Positions 1-7,745 of a DNA stretch of 16,165 nucleotides are shown here, one piece after another. Numbering within the stretch: the first letter of the stretch is position 1; every line of letters starts with the position of its first letter. Origin of the DNA: Epulopiscium sp. Nele67-Bin004 (GTDB lineage Bacteria; Bacillota_A; Clostridia; Lachnospirales; Cellulosilyticaceae); NCBI GenBank assembly GCA_002007315.1, contig LNZQ01000023.1:1-16165 (forward strand), written 5' to 3'. The notes below the pieces were generated by a model, which worked only from the letters and a program-made list of their open reading frames with translations, ran no database searches and was not told the origin of the DNA. Position numbers and translations under genes: made by a program.

Positions 1-4
1 TGAA

Positions 5-22
5 GTGTGTGTGTGTGTGTGT
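5..22. repeat. (GT)9 microsatellite
   Basis: Nine uninterrupted GT units at the left edge. Dinucleotide arrays of this length are common in vertebrate DNA and unusual in AT-rich Firmicutes, which supports the animal origin of the left segment. Confidence 0.85.
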
Positions 23-313
23 TCGGAGACGCTTGTGTGCCATCAAGACTCAGTTCTAGTTGGAGCTAGCTCCACGGAGATGTTTGTCATACCAGAATGG
101 GAAGCGTGTCTGGACTGGGATGAGACTGAGAGAAAATGCTAGCGGGCCCCTAAGGCTCTCTGAACAAAAACATACTGCACATTCTCTTCAACAGAACACA
201 CTCAATGACTGACTCGCAAACTCATGATTTCAGCTCAAGGCCACTCATTAATATAAAAGAAGAAAAAGAAACCGCAAGTGAGTGTAGAGGGCAGAGGGGG
301 AAGTTATATATGC

Positions 314-329
314 AAAAAAAAAAAAAAAA
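314..329. repeat. A16 homopolymer
   Basis: An uninterrupted run of 16 A. It could be the tail of a retroposed element on the plus strand, but no recognisable element precedes it, so it is listed only as a simple repeat. Confidence 0.7.
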
Positions 330-482
330 GCATGATTTGTAAGCAAAAAGTAACTAATTACCAGCAGCAAGAGACAATAGAAACTCACAATCAGTCATAA
401 TTGTTTCTCTGTGTGACATGACTGCAGATAAAGGAAGGCTATAATTGATATTCTGAACTGACTTTTGTAATTAAAGCACTGA

Positions 483-635
483 TTATTCTGCTAAACAGAC
501 TTCGACAACCACAGGCACAGCACTGCCCTTTAGAAAAGGCACTTGCACAGCGTTAAACTGAATTCCTTTGTGGCCAATGTTTTTGGCAGCATGCAGTTGT
601 CCTGGGATCAGGACGTTCAATGATATGTAAACAAA
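483..635 (-). CDS. Candidate 3'-terminal coding exon of an animal gene (product not recognised)
   Basis: On the minus strand a pyrimidine-rich stretch ending in CAG (bases 638-636, preceded by ctcccattttt) looks like a splice acceptor. Directly after it, 50 codons stay open in the same phase to a TAA stop at 485-483. The residues (starting FVYISLNVL, later GQLHAAKNIGHKGIQF and VPVVVEVC) have the balanced composition of a folded protein rather than translated noncoding DNA. No donor site or upstream exon is visible and I do not recognise the protein. I found no AATAAA poly(A) signal between the stop and the window edge. A chance open frame remains possible. Confidence 0.35.
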   Translation of the reverse strand, partial: FVYISLNVLIPGQLHAAKNIGHKGIQFNAVQVPFLKGSAVPVVVEVCLAE

Positions 636-1232
636 CTGAAAAATGGGAGAGAAGTTTGCACACGAGACAATCCCCAAACCAAGCATTTTTATTTGTTTTC
701 ACCAATAAATGTCAAGCTTTATTAATTGATTGAGCCTGACAGGGACAGAGTCTAGGAGAGAAGAGAGAGGCACTGTGGACTATTGTGATTTCATCCCTCT
801 CTGCTCTCAGGGGAAATCAATGCCAAAACCTTACACCAAAACCTAAACTCCAAATGATGTAAATCCTCATGTAGGAAAAGTTTAAAGGAAAAAAAGTGTC
901 CTGTAATTACTACAGCGTATCTGTGGACTGAAGGGTTTGTGGATTAGAAAGGCTGGACACTGAACAAAAGGGGACCTTGGCTCACTCAGAGCTGGTCTGG
1001 GCATATAGAGGAGGCAGCTGAGGACAGCACACTAAATGAAAGTGACAGTCAGCAGATACGTGCCAGGCCCCTCCGCCCGCCGCCTCCTCTTCTGATGGGT
1101 CAGAAAAGAAAAGAAAAATTAAAAAAAGAAAGACACGTGCAAACGCAGAAGGTCATGCTTTAAAATGTCTTTAGAGACTGACAAGTAAAATTTTATTTCA
1201 TCTACCAATATGAACTTAAAATATTTACTCGC

Positions 1233-1315
1233 ATTAGTGCTGCAACAATGAACAAATTTCATTAAATTTCATTATTGATTCGTTGTGTCACACGATTATT
1301 GCGTCACTCGCTGTG
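1233..1315. repeat. Possible degenerate teleost interspersed repeat
   Basis: The stretch opens with AGTGCTGCAAC and contains ATTATTGATTCGTTG and CGATTATTG. From memory this resembles a very common fish repeat built on GCTGCAAC followed by alternating CGATTAT blocks. The match is partial and recalled rather than computed, so confidence is low. Confidence 0.25.
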
Positions 1316-1547
1316 TCCCAGAGCTGTTTACACTGTTCCTTGAGTGTTTCACAGCAGTTAAGAAGTGCTTAAAAACTGTGGAGAAAAACACTCATAGTTT
1401 TTGTTTTTTTTTTCCCTCCTCTGCATTTGTCCATGTCATTTAAAAATAAAAAAAGGCAAAATTAACACTTTGACAATGACACAGATCACCATCATTTATG
1501 TTCAGTTTTGATTTTTTAAAAGAATATTTTTTCCATTTCTTATTACA

Positions 1548-1576
1548 TTGACAGTAATTAATTTACAAAGTATAAT
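1548..1576 (+). promoter_or_regulatory. Sigma-70 type promoter of the chemotaxis operon
   Basis: A perfect -35 TTGACA at 1548-1553 and a perfect -10 TATAAT at 1571-1576 are separated by exactly 17 bases. Transcription should start near 1583, giving a leader of about 40 bases before the ATG at 1622. This is the leftmost convincing bacterial signal and so sets a right limit for the junction with the animal-like DNA. Confidence 0.75.
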
Positions 1577-1621
1577 AATTTTTATATGTTAATATATTGT
1601 AAGTTATTTAGGGGGAATAGC

Positions 1622-3082
1622 ATGCTAAAAAGTCAAAATGAAAAAATTCTAGATTATATTGAAGATAAAATCAATAATAACCCCTGTGTAAAACCTACAT
1701 TAGTAGGAAGTGAAACAAAAAGATTATTTGATACTATTGACGATATATTAGTTGTAAGTGAAGGCAACTATAACTTGTTAATTAGTTTATTAGGGGACTG
1801 TACAAAATTAATGGGTATAGATTTAAATATTGCTTTTACAGCTGATGATCTCAAAAAAATTGCTGAAGTACTTTCGGATTCGATAGAAAGAAATTCTAAT
1901 TTAGCAAAAAAATCTGACGATAAGTTATTGCAAATTTCAAATTCTATGGAAAGTTCAACAAGTATATTAGAATCAATATCTACTAAATCAATAAATCTAG
2001 CTACAAGTAATAATGCCAGTATGATAAAATTGAGTGAGATTAATCATATAAAAAACGATGTTTTAGATAACACTCAAGTTATGCAAGATAAAATAAAAAT
2101 ATTAGGGAGTATTGCTAATGAGCTTGGAGCAGTTATTGAAGGGGTTAAAGCTATAGCAAATCAAACAAATTTACTTGCATTAAATGCTAGTATAGAAGCA
2201 GCTCGGGCTGGCGAACAGGGGAAAGGTTTTGCTGTAGTTGCTGAGGAAATTAGAAAGTTAGCTACTGACACAAAAGAGCGGTTAGAGGAAATGGAAGCGT
2301 TTACTCAAAATATGCGAAATGCTACACAAGATGGCATAGAGAGTGTTGATAAAACATCTATTTCAATTTCTCAAATTAGTGATAAAATAACTCATGTAAC
2401 TGATGAGTTTGAAAAAAGTGCATCAGACTTAACGTATACAACTCAGAGTATTGGAACTTTATTTGCAACTATAGAAGAACAAACTTGTTTTATTGAAGAA
2501 ATAAGTAGCGATATGGCAATAGTAAGCGAAGATTTTAATTCATTAAGAAGTCAAGCTACCATGTTAAATGATAATTCTAATTCTTTAATATCATACTCTC
2601 ATTCTTTAAATGAGCTAGATGACAAAATGGTAGGTCAAATTCGAGAAGTATCATTACAAATGCAAAAAACTATACGTACAGTAAAAACTGATGAGTTTGT
2701 CGAAATTTTAGAAAAAGCTATTAATAGTCATATAGCTTGGATGAAAAATTTAGAAAATATCTGCACTAACAGTACATTGCAACCTATACAAATTGATGGG
2801 AATAAATGTGAATTCGGGCATTATTACAAAATACTAAACGTTACCCATCCTCAAGTAGTAGATAAATGGAAGGCTATTGACCCTATTCATCTAAAATTGC
2901 ATGCGGAGGGCAAGCTAGTTTTAGAACTAATTAAAAATGGAGAACATGGGAAAGCTAATCAAGTATACGATAAAGTGTATAAATTATCCCAAGACATAAT
3001 TAATCAATTAAAAGAAATACAACAAATAGCATTAAAGTTAGGAAAATCAACAGATAATATCTTTGCAGTTAAATTAAAATAA
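1622..3082 (+). CDS. Soluble methyl-accepting chemotaxis protein with C-terminal CZB zinc-binding domain
   Basis: This is a 486-residue cytoplasmic chemoreceptor. There is no transmembrane segment. A long helical signalling region carries the highly conserved hairpin tip (residues 180-214, [18 protein letters not shown] and the following [15 protein letters not shown]), which contacts CheA and CheW. The C-terminal ~115 residues are a CZB (chemoreceptor zinc-binding) domain: His370, Cys396 in a CEFG motif, and His423/His427 spaced four apart are the expected zinc ligands. CZB domains in other bacteria sense zinc or oxidants such as hypochlorite through the Cys-Zn centre; that role is inferred here. 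The start at 1622 is preferred over an in-frame ATG at 1586 because GGGGG at 1611-1615 sits six bases upstream, whereas 1586 lies almost at the transcription start. It is followed 23 bases later by an unknown gene, probably in the same transcript. No other chemotaxis gene is in the window. Confidence 0.92.
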   Translation: MLKSQNEKILDYIEDKINNNPCVKPTLVGSETKRLFDTIDDILVVSEGNYNLLISLLGDCTKLMGIDLNIAFTADDLKKIAEVLSDSIERNSNLAKKSDDKLLQISNSMESSTSILESISTKSINLATSNNASMIKLSEINHIKNDVLDNTQVMQDKIKILGSIANELGAVIEGVKAIANQTNLLALNASIEAARAGEQGKGFAVVAEEIRKLATDTKERLEEMEAFTQNMRNATQDGIESVDKTSISISQISDKITHVTDEFEKSASDLTYTTQSIGTLFATIEEQTCFIEEISSDMAIVSEDFNSLRSQATMLNDNSNSLISYSHSLNELDDKMVGQIREVSLQMQKTIRTVKTDEFVEILEKAINSHIAWMKNLENICTNSTLQPIQIDGNKCEFGHYYKILNVTHPQVVDKWKAIDPIHLKLHAEGKLVLELIKNGEHGKANQVYDKVYKLSQDIINQLKEIQQIALKLGKSTDNIFAVKLK

Positions 3083-3105
3083 AATTCTAGGGGGAATTCT
3101 AATTC

Positions 3106-3660
3106 ATGAAAGCTAAAGATTTAATTGAGTTACTTAATACTCATAAGGAAATTACTACTATTTCGGTGAAATTTTTCCGAATAACACAAAGTGTGGAATA
3201 TAAAGGATTTACAAATGTAGGCGAGATTTTTAATTTTTATAATCAAGTAGATGCAGATGGTGTAAGTTTTGATTTACAGCATTATAAAGGGCATACTATT
3301 ATAGGTAATACACTTCAAATTCAAATTGGTATGGTATATCAAGAAAAATTCGTACAATTGTTTAGTTCTAAGCCAGGTGTAGGACATTTTGGACAGTTTA
3401 GTTTTAGTGGTCTGTTGATGATGATGCATCGTTATCACGGATTAGATGTATTTGAAATTACGATTGATGGAAATGAAAGCGTGCAACATGAAAGTAGAGT
3501 TCGCATGAACCATACAGGCTTTTCTATAATCAATGAAAAATTTCAACCACGTATAATTGTGCCAATGTATACAATCCGTGAGATTTATACATTAGACACA
3601 ACTAAAATTACTATTCACACTTACGATGCAATATATAAAAACACTTTGCTTAGAGATTAA
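3106..3660 (+). CDS. Unrecognised 184-residue protein, co-transcribed with the chemoreceptor
   Basis: I do not recognise this family. It is a soluble protein without signal peptide or membrane segment, starting with a helical MKAKDLIELLN and continuing as apparently alternating beta strands; a hydrophobic LLMMMHRYHG stretch near residues 104-113 precedes ITIDGNESV. The ATG at 3106 has AGGGGGA at 3089-3095, about ten bases upstream, and the same G5 style of ribosome binding site as the preceding gene. It begins 23 bases after the chemoreceptor stop and no promoter or terminator lies between, so the two are likely one transcript and may share a function. Its stop overlaps the stop of the convergent binding-protein gene by three bases, and a terminator follows at once. 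Function unknown. Confidence 0.8.
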   Translation: MKAKDLIELLNTHKEITTISVKFFRITQSVEYKGFTNVGEIFNFYNQVDADGVSFDLQHYKGHTIIGNTLQIQIGMVYQEKFVQLFSSKPGVGHFGQFSFSGLLMMMHRYHGLDVFEITIDGNESVQHESRVRMNHTGFSIINEKFQPRIIVPMYTIREIYTLDTTKITIHTYDAIYKNTLLRD

Positions 3661-5015
3661 GCATCAGACGATGGAATTCCCATCGTCTTTTTTAATTGCT
3701 CGTTGTAGTTTGCAAGCACTTGATTTGCAAGCTCTGTCATTTCTATATCATAGTTATTCAAATTTTTATTTCCATGGGTAATTGCGTCACGAAGTTCCCA
3801 CATTTTGTAAGGCTCAATAGTGTTGTCATTGATAGCCATTGAAAGTCCAGGTATTTCTTTAAGTCCCTCAAGTTTTGCAGTATCAATTGATTGATAAGCC
3901 GAAATATAATTTGGATACATTGAAAATGCCGAGATATATTTTGTATCAATAACAGCATTTGCACCAGCAATAACAGGAACGCCTTTAAAGCCATATTGTG
4001 TAGGGTTTATTTCATGCAAATAAAGTCTGTTTCTCACTCCATTTAGCCCAAAACTCATAAACTTAACAAATTCATAAGCTTGTTCGGCAACATCAGAGTT
4101 TGCACCAATACAATAATAGTCATTTACGAGAACACCAGCAATACCATTTGGTAAACCGATATAGTCAGCATTTATTTTGTAGTCGCTATCAAAAAACCAT
4201 GTTCCTTCATATTGATTTCCAATTCCGCCAATTTCACCAAATGCCCAGCCGTTACGTCCAAAAAATTCTTCAGTTGAAGTATTAACTAAGTTGTTATTAT
4301 TTTCTGTAATCGTTTTGTATATCTCAACTCCTCTAGCATACAAATCAGTTGTAAAATCAACAGTGTTGCTATATGGTTGATACGTTGCATAACAATAAGT
4401 GTCAGGGTCTTCAACCATTGGATAAAATAGTTCAACTGGGAAGTAGTTACCCGTACCTTTTGTGGTGTCAGTAGTAGTTTGGTCGATTGCATACAATAAT
4501 TCGTCCATTGTATAGCCAAATTTTAGGTGTTCTAAATTGTTTTCATCATAAATATCATTGTTGATAAACATTCCCATCAAATATGACCTAAATGGTAAGA
4601 AAAATGTATGGTCATTATAAGTTGCCCCTTGTCGCAATGGCTCAAGAACATTGTTCCATTCTGAGTCTATAGTTACATAAGGGGTGAGGTCGGTGACCCA
4701 GCCGTTAGTTATCGCTTCGATATTATCATCCCAAGTAAATACATCTGGCAAATCTCCAATTTGGGCTCTAGCAACCAATAAATCATTGTAGGATTGATTT
4801 TCTGGAACTTCGGTAATGGTAATGTTTACATGTGGATTAAGTTGTTGATATAGTTCAATCATTTTTCTTTCAACGTTATCTTCATCGGCACTTCCAAGCA
4901 TCCAAGAAAAAATCTCGATATCTACAACTGGCTCAGATTGTTCAGCTGATTGTAAATGTGATGCTCCTAGTAGTGCTATAGTGCTACATATTAAACATAG
5001 TGCAAGTTTTTTCAT
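3657..5015 (-). CDS. ABC transporter extracellular sugar-binding protein (family 1), without lipobox cysteine
   Basis: A 452-residue periplasmic-type solute-binding protein, the extracellular capture component of carbohydrate ABC importers. The N terminus is a signal peptide (MKK, then a hydrophobic core to about residue 18). The mature part opens with IEIFSWMLG and holds typical family 1 pieces: YQQLNPHVNITI, the DLPDVFTWDD hinge region, WVTDLTPYV, WAFGEIGGI. Gram-positive homologues are usually lipoproteins; here LLGA at residues 14-17 is followed by Ser18 (codon TCA), where the lipidated Cys would be. The protein should therefore be released by signal peptidase I or stay attached by another route. 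It starts 15 bases after the pullulanase-like stop, with AAAGGA at 5028-5023 seven bases upstream, so the two form an operon. No permease or ATPase gene is nearby. Ligand is unknown; a maltodextrin is a guess from context. Confidence 0.88.
   Translation of the reverse strand: MKKLALCLICSTIALLGASHLQSAEQSEPVVDIEIFSWMLGSADEDNVERKMIELYQQLNPHVNITITEVPENQSYNDLLVARAQIGDLPDVFTWDDNIEAITNGWVTDLTPYVTIDSEWNNVLEPLRQGATYNDHTFFLPFRSYLMGMFINNDIYDENNLEHLKFGYTMDELLYAIDQTTTDTTKGTGNYFPVELFYPMVEDPDTYCYATYQPYSNTVDFTTDLYARGVEIYKTITENNNNLVNTSTEEFFGRNGWAFGEIGGIGNQYEGTWFFDSDYKINADYIGLPNGIAGVLVNDYYCIGANSDVAEQAYEFVKFMSFGLNGVRNRLYLHEINPTQYGFKGVPVIAGANAVIDTKYISAFSMYPNYISAYQSIDTAKLEGLKEIPGLSMAINDNTIEPYKMWELRDAITHGNKNLNNYDIEMTELANQVLANYNEQLKKTMGIPSSDA
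3666..3693 (+). terminator. Intrinsic terminator of the chemotaxis operon, inside the 3' end of the convergent gene
   Basis: A nine-base-pair stem (AGACGATGG 3666-3674 with CCATCGTCT 3680-3688) with a five-base loop is followed by T6 (3688-3693). It serves plus-strand transcripts. The same bases encode the last residues (KKTMGIPSSDA) of the minus-strand binding protein, so hairpin and coding sequence are superimposed. It lacks a T run on the minus strand. Confidence 0.85.
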
Positions 5016-5030
5016 ATTAGTATCCTTTCT

Positions 5031-7646
5031 TTATTCAGCAAACAAAACTGTCATAGCAAGTCCGTCAGCCGTTACAGAATTTACATTGCTCAAACTTTTA
5101 ATTATATTTGTTCCTGCAGAATTACCATTGGCTACAATATGCCAATTTGCCTCATATGGTAAAGTGATTTCTTTATCAAGACGATTTCCATTATAAATTA
5201 CAACTATGTCTGACCAACTATCGTCGTTTGCATTGTCTTTAAGTCTATAACTTACGATGTTATCTTCTGTTTGCATAACTTCGATATGCTTTTCGATCAT
5301 ATCTTTACTAGTCATTCTAAATGCAGGGTGTTCTTTTCTAAGCTCAATTAAACCTTTGTAATAATTAAACACATCAATAAAATCATCTTTAGTTTGCCAC
5401 AAAATTTGATTGATAGAATCGGGACTGCTATAACTATTTTGGTCACCAAACTTTGTGCGTAACATTTCTTCGCCACCGTGGATAAATGGAACTCCTTGTG
5501 ACGTTAGCACGATACTATTTGCAAGTAAACTACGTTTAACAGTTTCGTTTTCAAGCGGATTTTCGGTATCAACGTCATGGTGCGTATTTGTATTTGCAAC
5601 AGCTAAGTCCATATTGTCGCTATCGTTGTTTAGTTGGTCGCCATCTTTAATATTTAATAGACCTTCTTCGTCATTTAAGTTTTGTGTTTTGATAACTTTG
5701 TCCCACAGTGTTAAATTGTTGTGTGAAGTTACATAGTTTACAACGTCAAATGGACTGTCAGCAAAAGTGTTAACTGAACCTTTAACCGTAGTCATAACTG
5801 CATTTTCTTTGTTTTCTTCGCCAGTTGCAAATCCTTTCTCAATGTCATCTGTTTCTCCCAAAATAGCTTTTTGTCCAGAAATATTAAAATTGGCTATATC
5901 GTCAAGTTTAGATTGTTCGTCATCTTCGCCATATACAACGATATCTGGAATTTTTGCAATTTCTTTAATAGTTACTTTATCTATACGACCTACATGTCCA
6001 AAATTAAAGCCATCAATATGATACTCATTTGCCCAATAACTTACAGAGTCAACGATAAATTTGCGAACCATATGTCTATCAGTAGCAATTTCGTTGTCTA
6101 AATACTCGCCGGTTATATCATTTGTTTTGTAATAATAGTCTGGAGCGATTTGTTTAAATGGATGTTCTACGTCAGTGTGAGTATAATTTACATCCATAAT
6201 AGCTCTAAGACCGTTATTGTGTAGTGTTGCAATCATTTCTTTAAGTTCAAAAATACGTGAATTTGGGTCGGTTGGAGTTGTTGAATATCCACCTTCTGGC
6301 ACGTTAAATGATTTTGGGCTATACCCCCAGTTGTACTTTTGACCTGTATAAGTTGGGTCTTCAACCATAGTTTCATCAATAGTCCCAAAATCGTATATAG
6401 GCATAAGATTAACGTCAGTGACACCAAGTTCTTTTATATGGTCAATTCCAACAGAATGACCATCTTCGGTGGTAATTCCTGTTTCGGCAAATGCTCTAAA
6501 CGTTCCACGTAAGTTTGTAAAATTAGCATCTGTATCAATTGATAAATCTCTAATGTGAGTTTCATAAATTATTGCATCTGCTTTACTTGTATGAGTTGGT
6601 GAAATATCGGTTTCCCACTCTGGTGGATTTGTTGTAGAAATATCAATTATAGCTGTTCTAGTTGAATTTGCTGAAGTACTAATTGCATATGGGTCAACAA
6701 CTAGCTCTGTGTTTCCGTCAGCACATTCAATTTGATACATATAATAGTGGTCAACTAGTTCGGCATTGTTGTTTGGAAGTGCTATCTCCCAAGCTCCCGT
6801 GCCTGCAATTGAGTGCATTGGAAACTTAATTAGCGTTTCTGTAAATGCATTGTCAAATATAACGATATTAACTTGTTTTGCGGTTGGTGCCCATGTTCTA
6901 AACGTTATTTCATTTGCGTTTGGATAACCATATATCATTCCAAGCTTTCCATTATAAATGTACTCATCTAGTATGTTACGCATTTTAACGACAGTTTCAC
7001 CAACATTTTCTGCACCAATGCGATACACTTCATTTGCTTGCATAACACCGTCTGTTAGTGTAACTTTGTAGTGCATATTTTGCACATGTTCACCAATTCC
7101 GTTGTATTGATTACCTTTTGTGTCAACAACGTAAAAGCTTAACAAATCTTCAATATCAACGTTTGAAGACACCAAAAGAGTTGACGAGCTTTCGGCAAAT
7201 GCATTAGTAATATGTTCATCAAAACTAATATCGCCAAGTTGATAATACACTTCGCTGTCACCTGCAACAAGCCACACTTGAACTAGTACTTCTCCTTCAG
7301 GCATCAAAATATAACGATTGCCACCTTCTTGTTTGTTTAGGTTTGGTTGTTCAACTAAAAAATTTAGTTTTGGTGAAGTAGATTTATGAACAACTTGCTT
7401 AAACATATACGTTTTTGCACTAGTCATAAATTCTTTTTGTTCCTCAAAACTATAGTTGATAGTGTCGTTTTCATCGTCCCACACAATTAAATCCCAGTTC
7501 ATATAATCTTGGTGCGGGCGATAATAGTTAACAACATACGTGTAAGACTGTTCTATTGACTGTCCTTTAACGTGTGCCATACCTATCAAAATAAAGCATA
7601 CCCCTATCATTAGTGTTAAAACTATTTCTTTTTGTACTCTCCTCAT
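5031..7646 (-). CDS. Secreted type I pullulanase homologue (GH13_14), probably non-catalytic
   Basis: An 871-residue secreted protein. The start at 7646 is chosen because GGGAGGAG lies six bases upstream and a signal peptide (MRR, hydrophobic core to about residue 24) follows; an ATG at 7769 would add 41 unlikely residues. Order: CBM41-like starch-binding module (about 35-130, YYRPHQDYMNWDLIVW), CBM48 (about 240-345, RTWAPTAKQV), GH13 barrel (from about 380, AIIYETHIRDLSI), C-terminal beta domain. Family signatures are altered at the active site: YNWGYSP (438-444) instead of YNWGYDP; DVNYTHT (485-491) instead of DVVYNHT; GFNFGHVG (546-553) instead of GFRFDLMG, losing the nucleophile Asp; SHNN (641-644) instead of SHDN, losing the transition-state Asp. 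The acid Glu574 (YGED) is kept. No stop or frameshift interrupts the frame. Pullulanase activity is therefore unlikely; glucan binding is a plausible remaining role. A binding-protein gene follows in the same operon. Confidence 0.88.
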   Translation of the reverse strand: MRRVQKEIVLTLMIGVCFILIGMAHVKGQSIEQSYTYVVNYYRPHQDYMNWDLIVWDDENDTINYSFEEQKEFMTSAKTYMFKQVVHKSTSPKLNFLVEQPNLNKQEGGNRYILMPEGEVLVQVWLVAGDSEVYYQLGDISFDEHITNAFAESSSTLLVSSNVDIEDLLSFYVVDTKGNQYNGIGEHVQNMHYKVTLTDGVMQANEVYRIGAENVGETVVKMRNILDEYIYNGKLGMIYGYPNANEITFRTWAPTAKQVNIVIFDNAFTETLIKFPMHSIAGTGAWEIALPNNNAELVDHYYMYQIECADGNTELVVDPYAISTSANSTRTAIIDISTTNPPEWETDISPTHTSKADAIIYETHIRDLSIDTDANFTNLRGTFRAFAETGITTEDGHSVGIDHIKELGVTDVNLMPIYDFGTIDETMVEDPTYTGQKYNWGYSPKSFNVPEGGYSTTPTDPNSRIFELKEMIATLHNNGLRAIMDVNYTHTDVEHPFKQIAPDYYYKTNDITGEYLDNEIATDRHMVRKFIVDSVSYWANEYHIDGFNFGHVGRIDKVTIKEIAKIPDIVVYGEDDEQSKLDDIANFNISGQKAILGETDDIEKGFATGEENKENAVMTTVKGSVNTFADSPFDVVNYVTSHNNLTLWDKVIKTQNLNDEEGLLNIKDGDQLNNDSDNMDLAVANTNTHHDVDTENPLENETVKRSLLANSIVLTSQGVPFIHGGEEMLRTKFGDQNSYSSPDSINQILWQTKDDFIDVFNYYKGLIELRKEHPAFRMTSKDMIEKHIEVMQTEDNIVSYRLKDNANDDSWSDIVVIYNGNRLDKEITLPYEANWHIVANGNSAGTNIIKSLSNVNSVTADGLAMTVLFAE

Positions 7647-7652
7647 ATTTTT

Positions 7653-7660
7653 CTCCTCCC
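7653..7660 (-). promoter_or_regulatory. Ribosome binding site fixing the pullulanase-like start
   Basis: GGGAGGAG on the minus strand, six bases before the ATG at 7646, nearly a full anti-Shine-Dalgarno match. It decides for the start at 7646 against the longer frame from 7769, which has no such site and would overlap the ligA promoter and start. Confidence 0.8.
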
Positions 7661-7717
7661 AAAAAATTAGTCGTGATATATTTTTACCTAACTTTGGCAA
7701 TATTATGTATATAAATG

Positions 7718-7726
7718 TGTTATAAT
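7718..7726 (+). promoter_or_regulatory. Extended -10 promoter of ligA
   Basis: TGTTATAAT contains a TG one base upstream of a perfect TATAAT, an extended -10 element. No good -35 lies 16-18 bases upstream; TTGGCA at 7694-7699 is 21 bases away. Transcription would begin near 7733, leaving a very short leader before the ATG at 7746, with AGAGGTGA at 7733-7740 as ribosome binding site. I see no clear promoter for the divergent pullulanase-like gene in the same 99-base gap. Confidence 0.5.
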
Positions 7727-7745
7727 GTGGATAGAGGTGAAAAAT

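Larger units (their letters stand above)
1..1530. other. Animal-like (probably fish) DNA segment, not bacterial
   Basis: This stretch holds no bacterial-type gene: no long open frame with a ribosome binding site, no operon packing. It carries a GT microsatellite, a 16-base A tract, a long T tract near 1400 and a mixed base composition clearly richer in G and C than the DNA from 1550 on. One candidate spliced coding exon lies on the minus strand at 483-635. From 687 to about 1530 I see nothing beyond simple tracts and a possible degenerate interspersed repeat near 1233-1315. The right edge is not sharp; the change falls between about 1500 and 1547, just before a bacterial promoter. Fish origin is an inference from the repeat-like motif; vertebrate origin in general is better supported. 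Confidence 0.7.

Noticed and set aside
314..329. A16 tract as the tail of a retroposed element
   Set aside because: No recognisable element body or target duplication is visible around it.
1586..1621. Upstream ATG for the chemoreceptor
   Set aside because: It lies about three bases from the predicted transcription start and has no ribosome binding site, while the ATG at 1622 has GGGGG six bases upstream.
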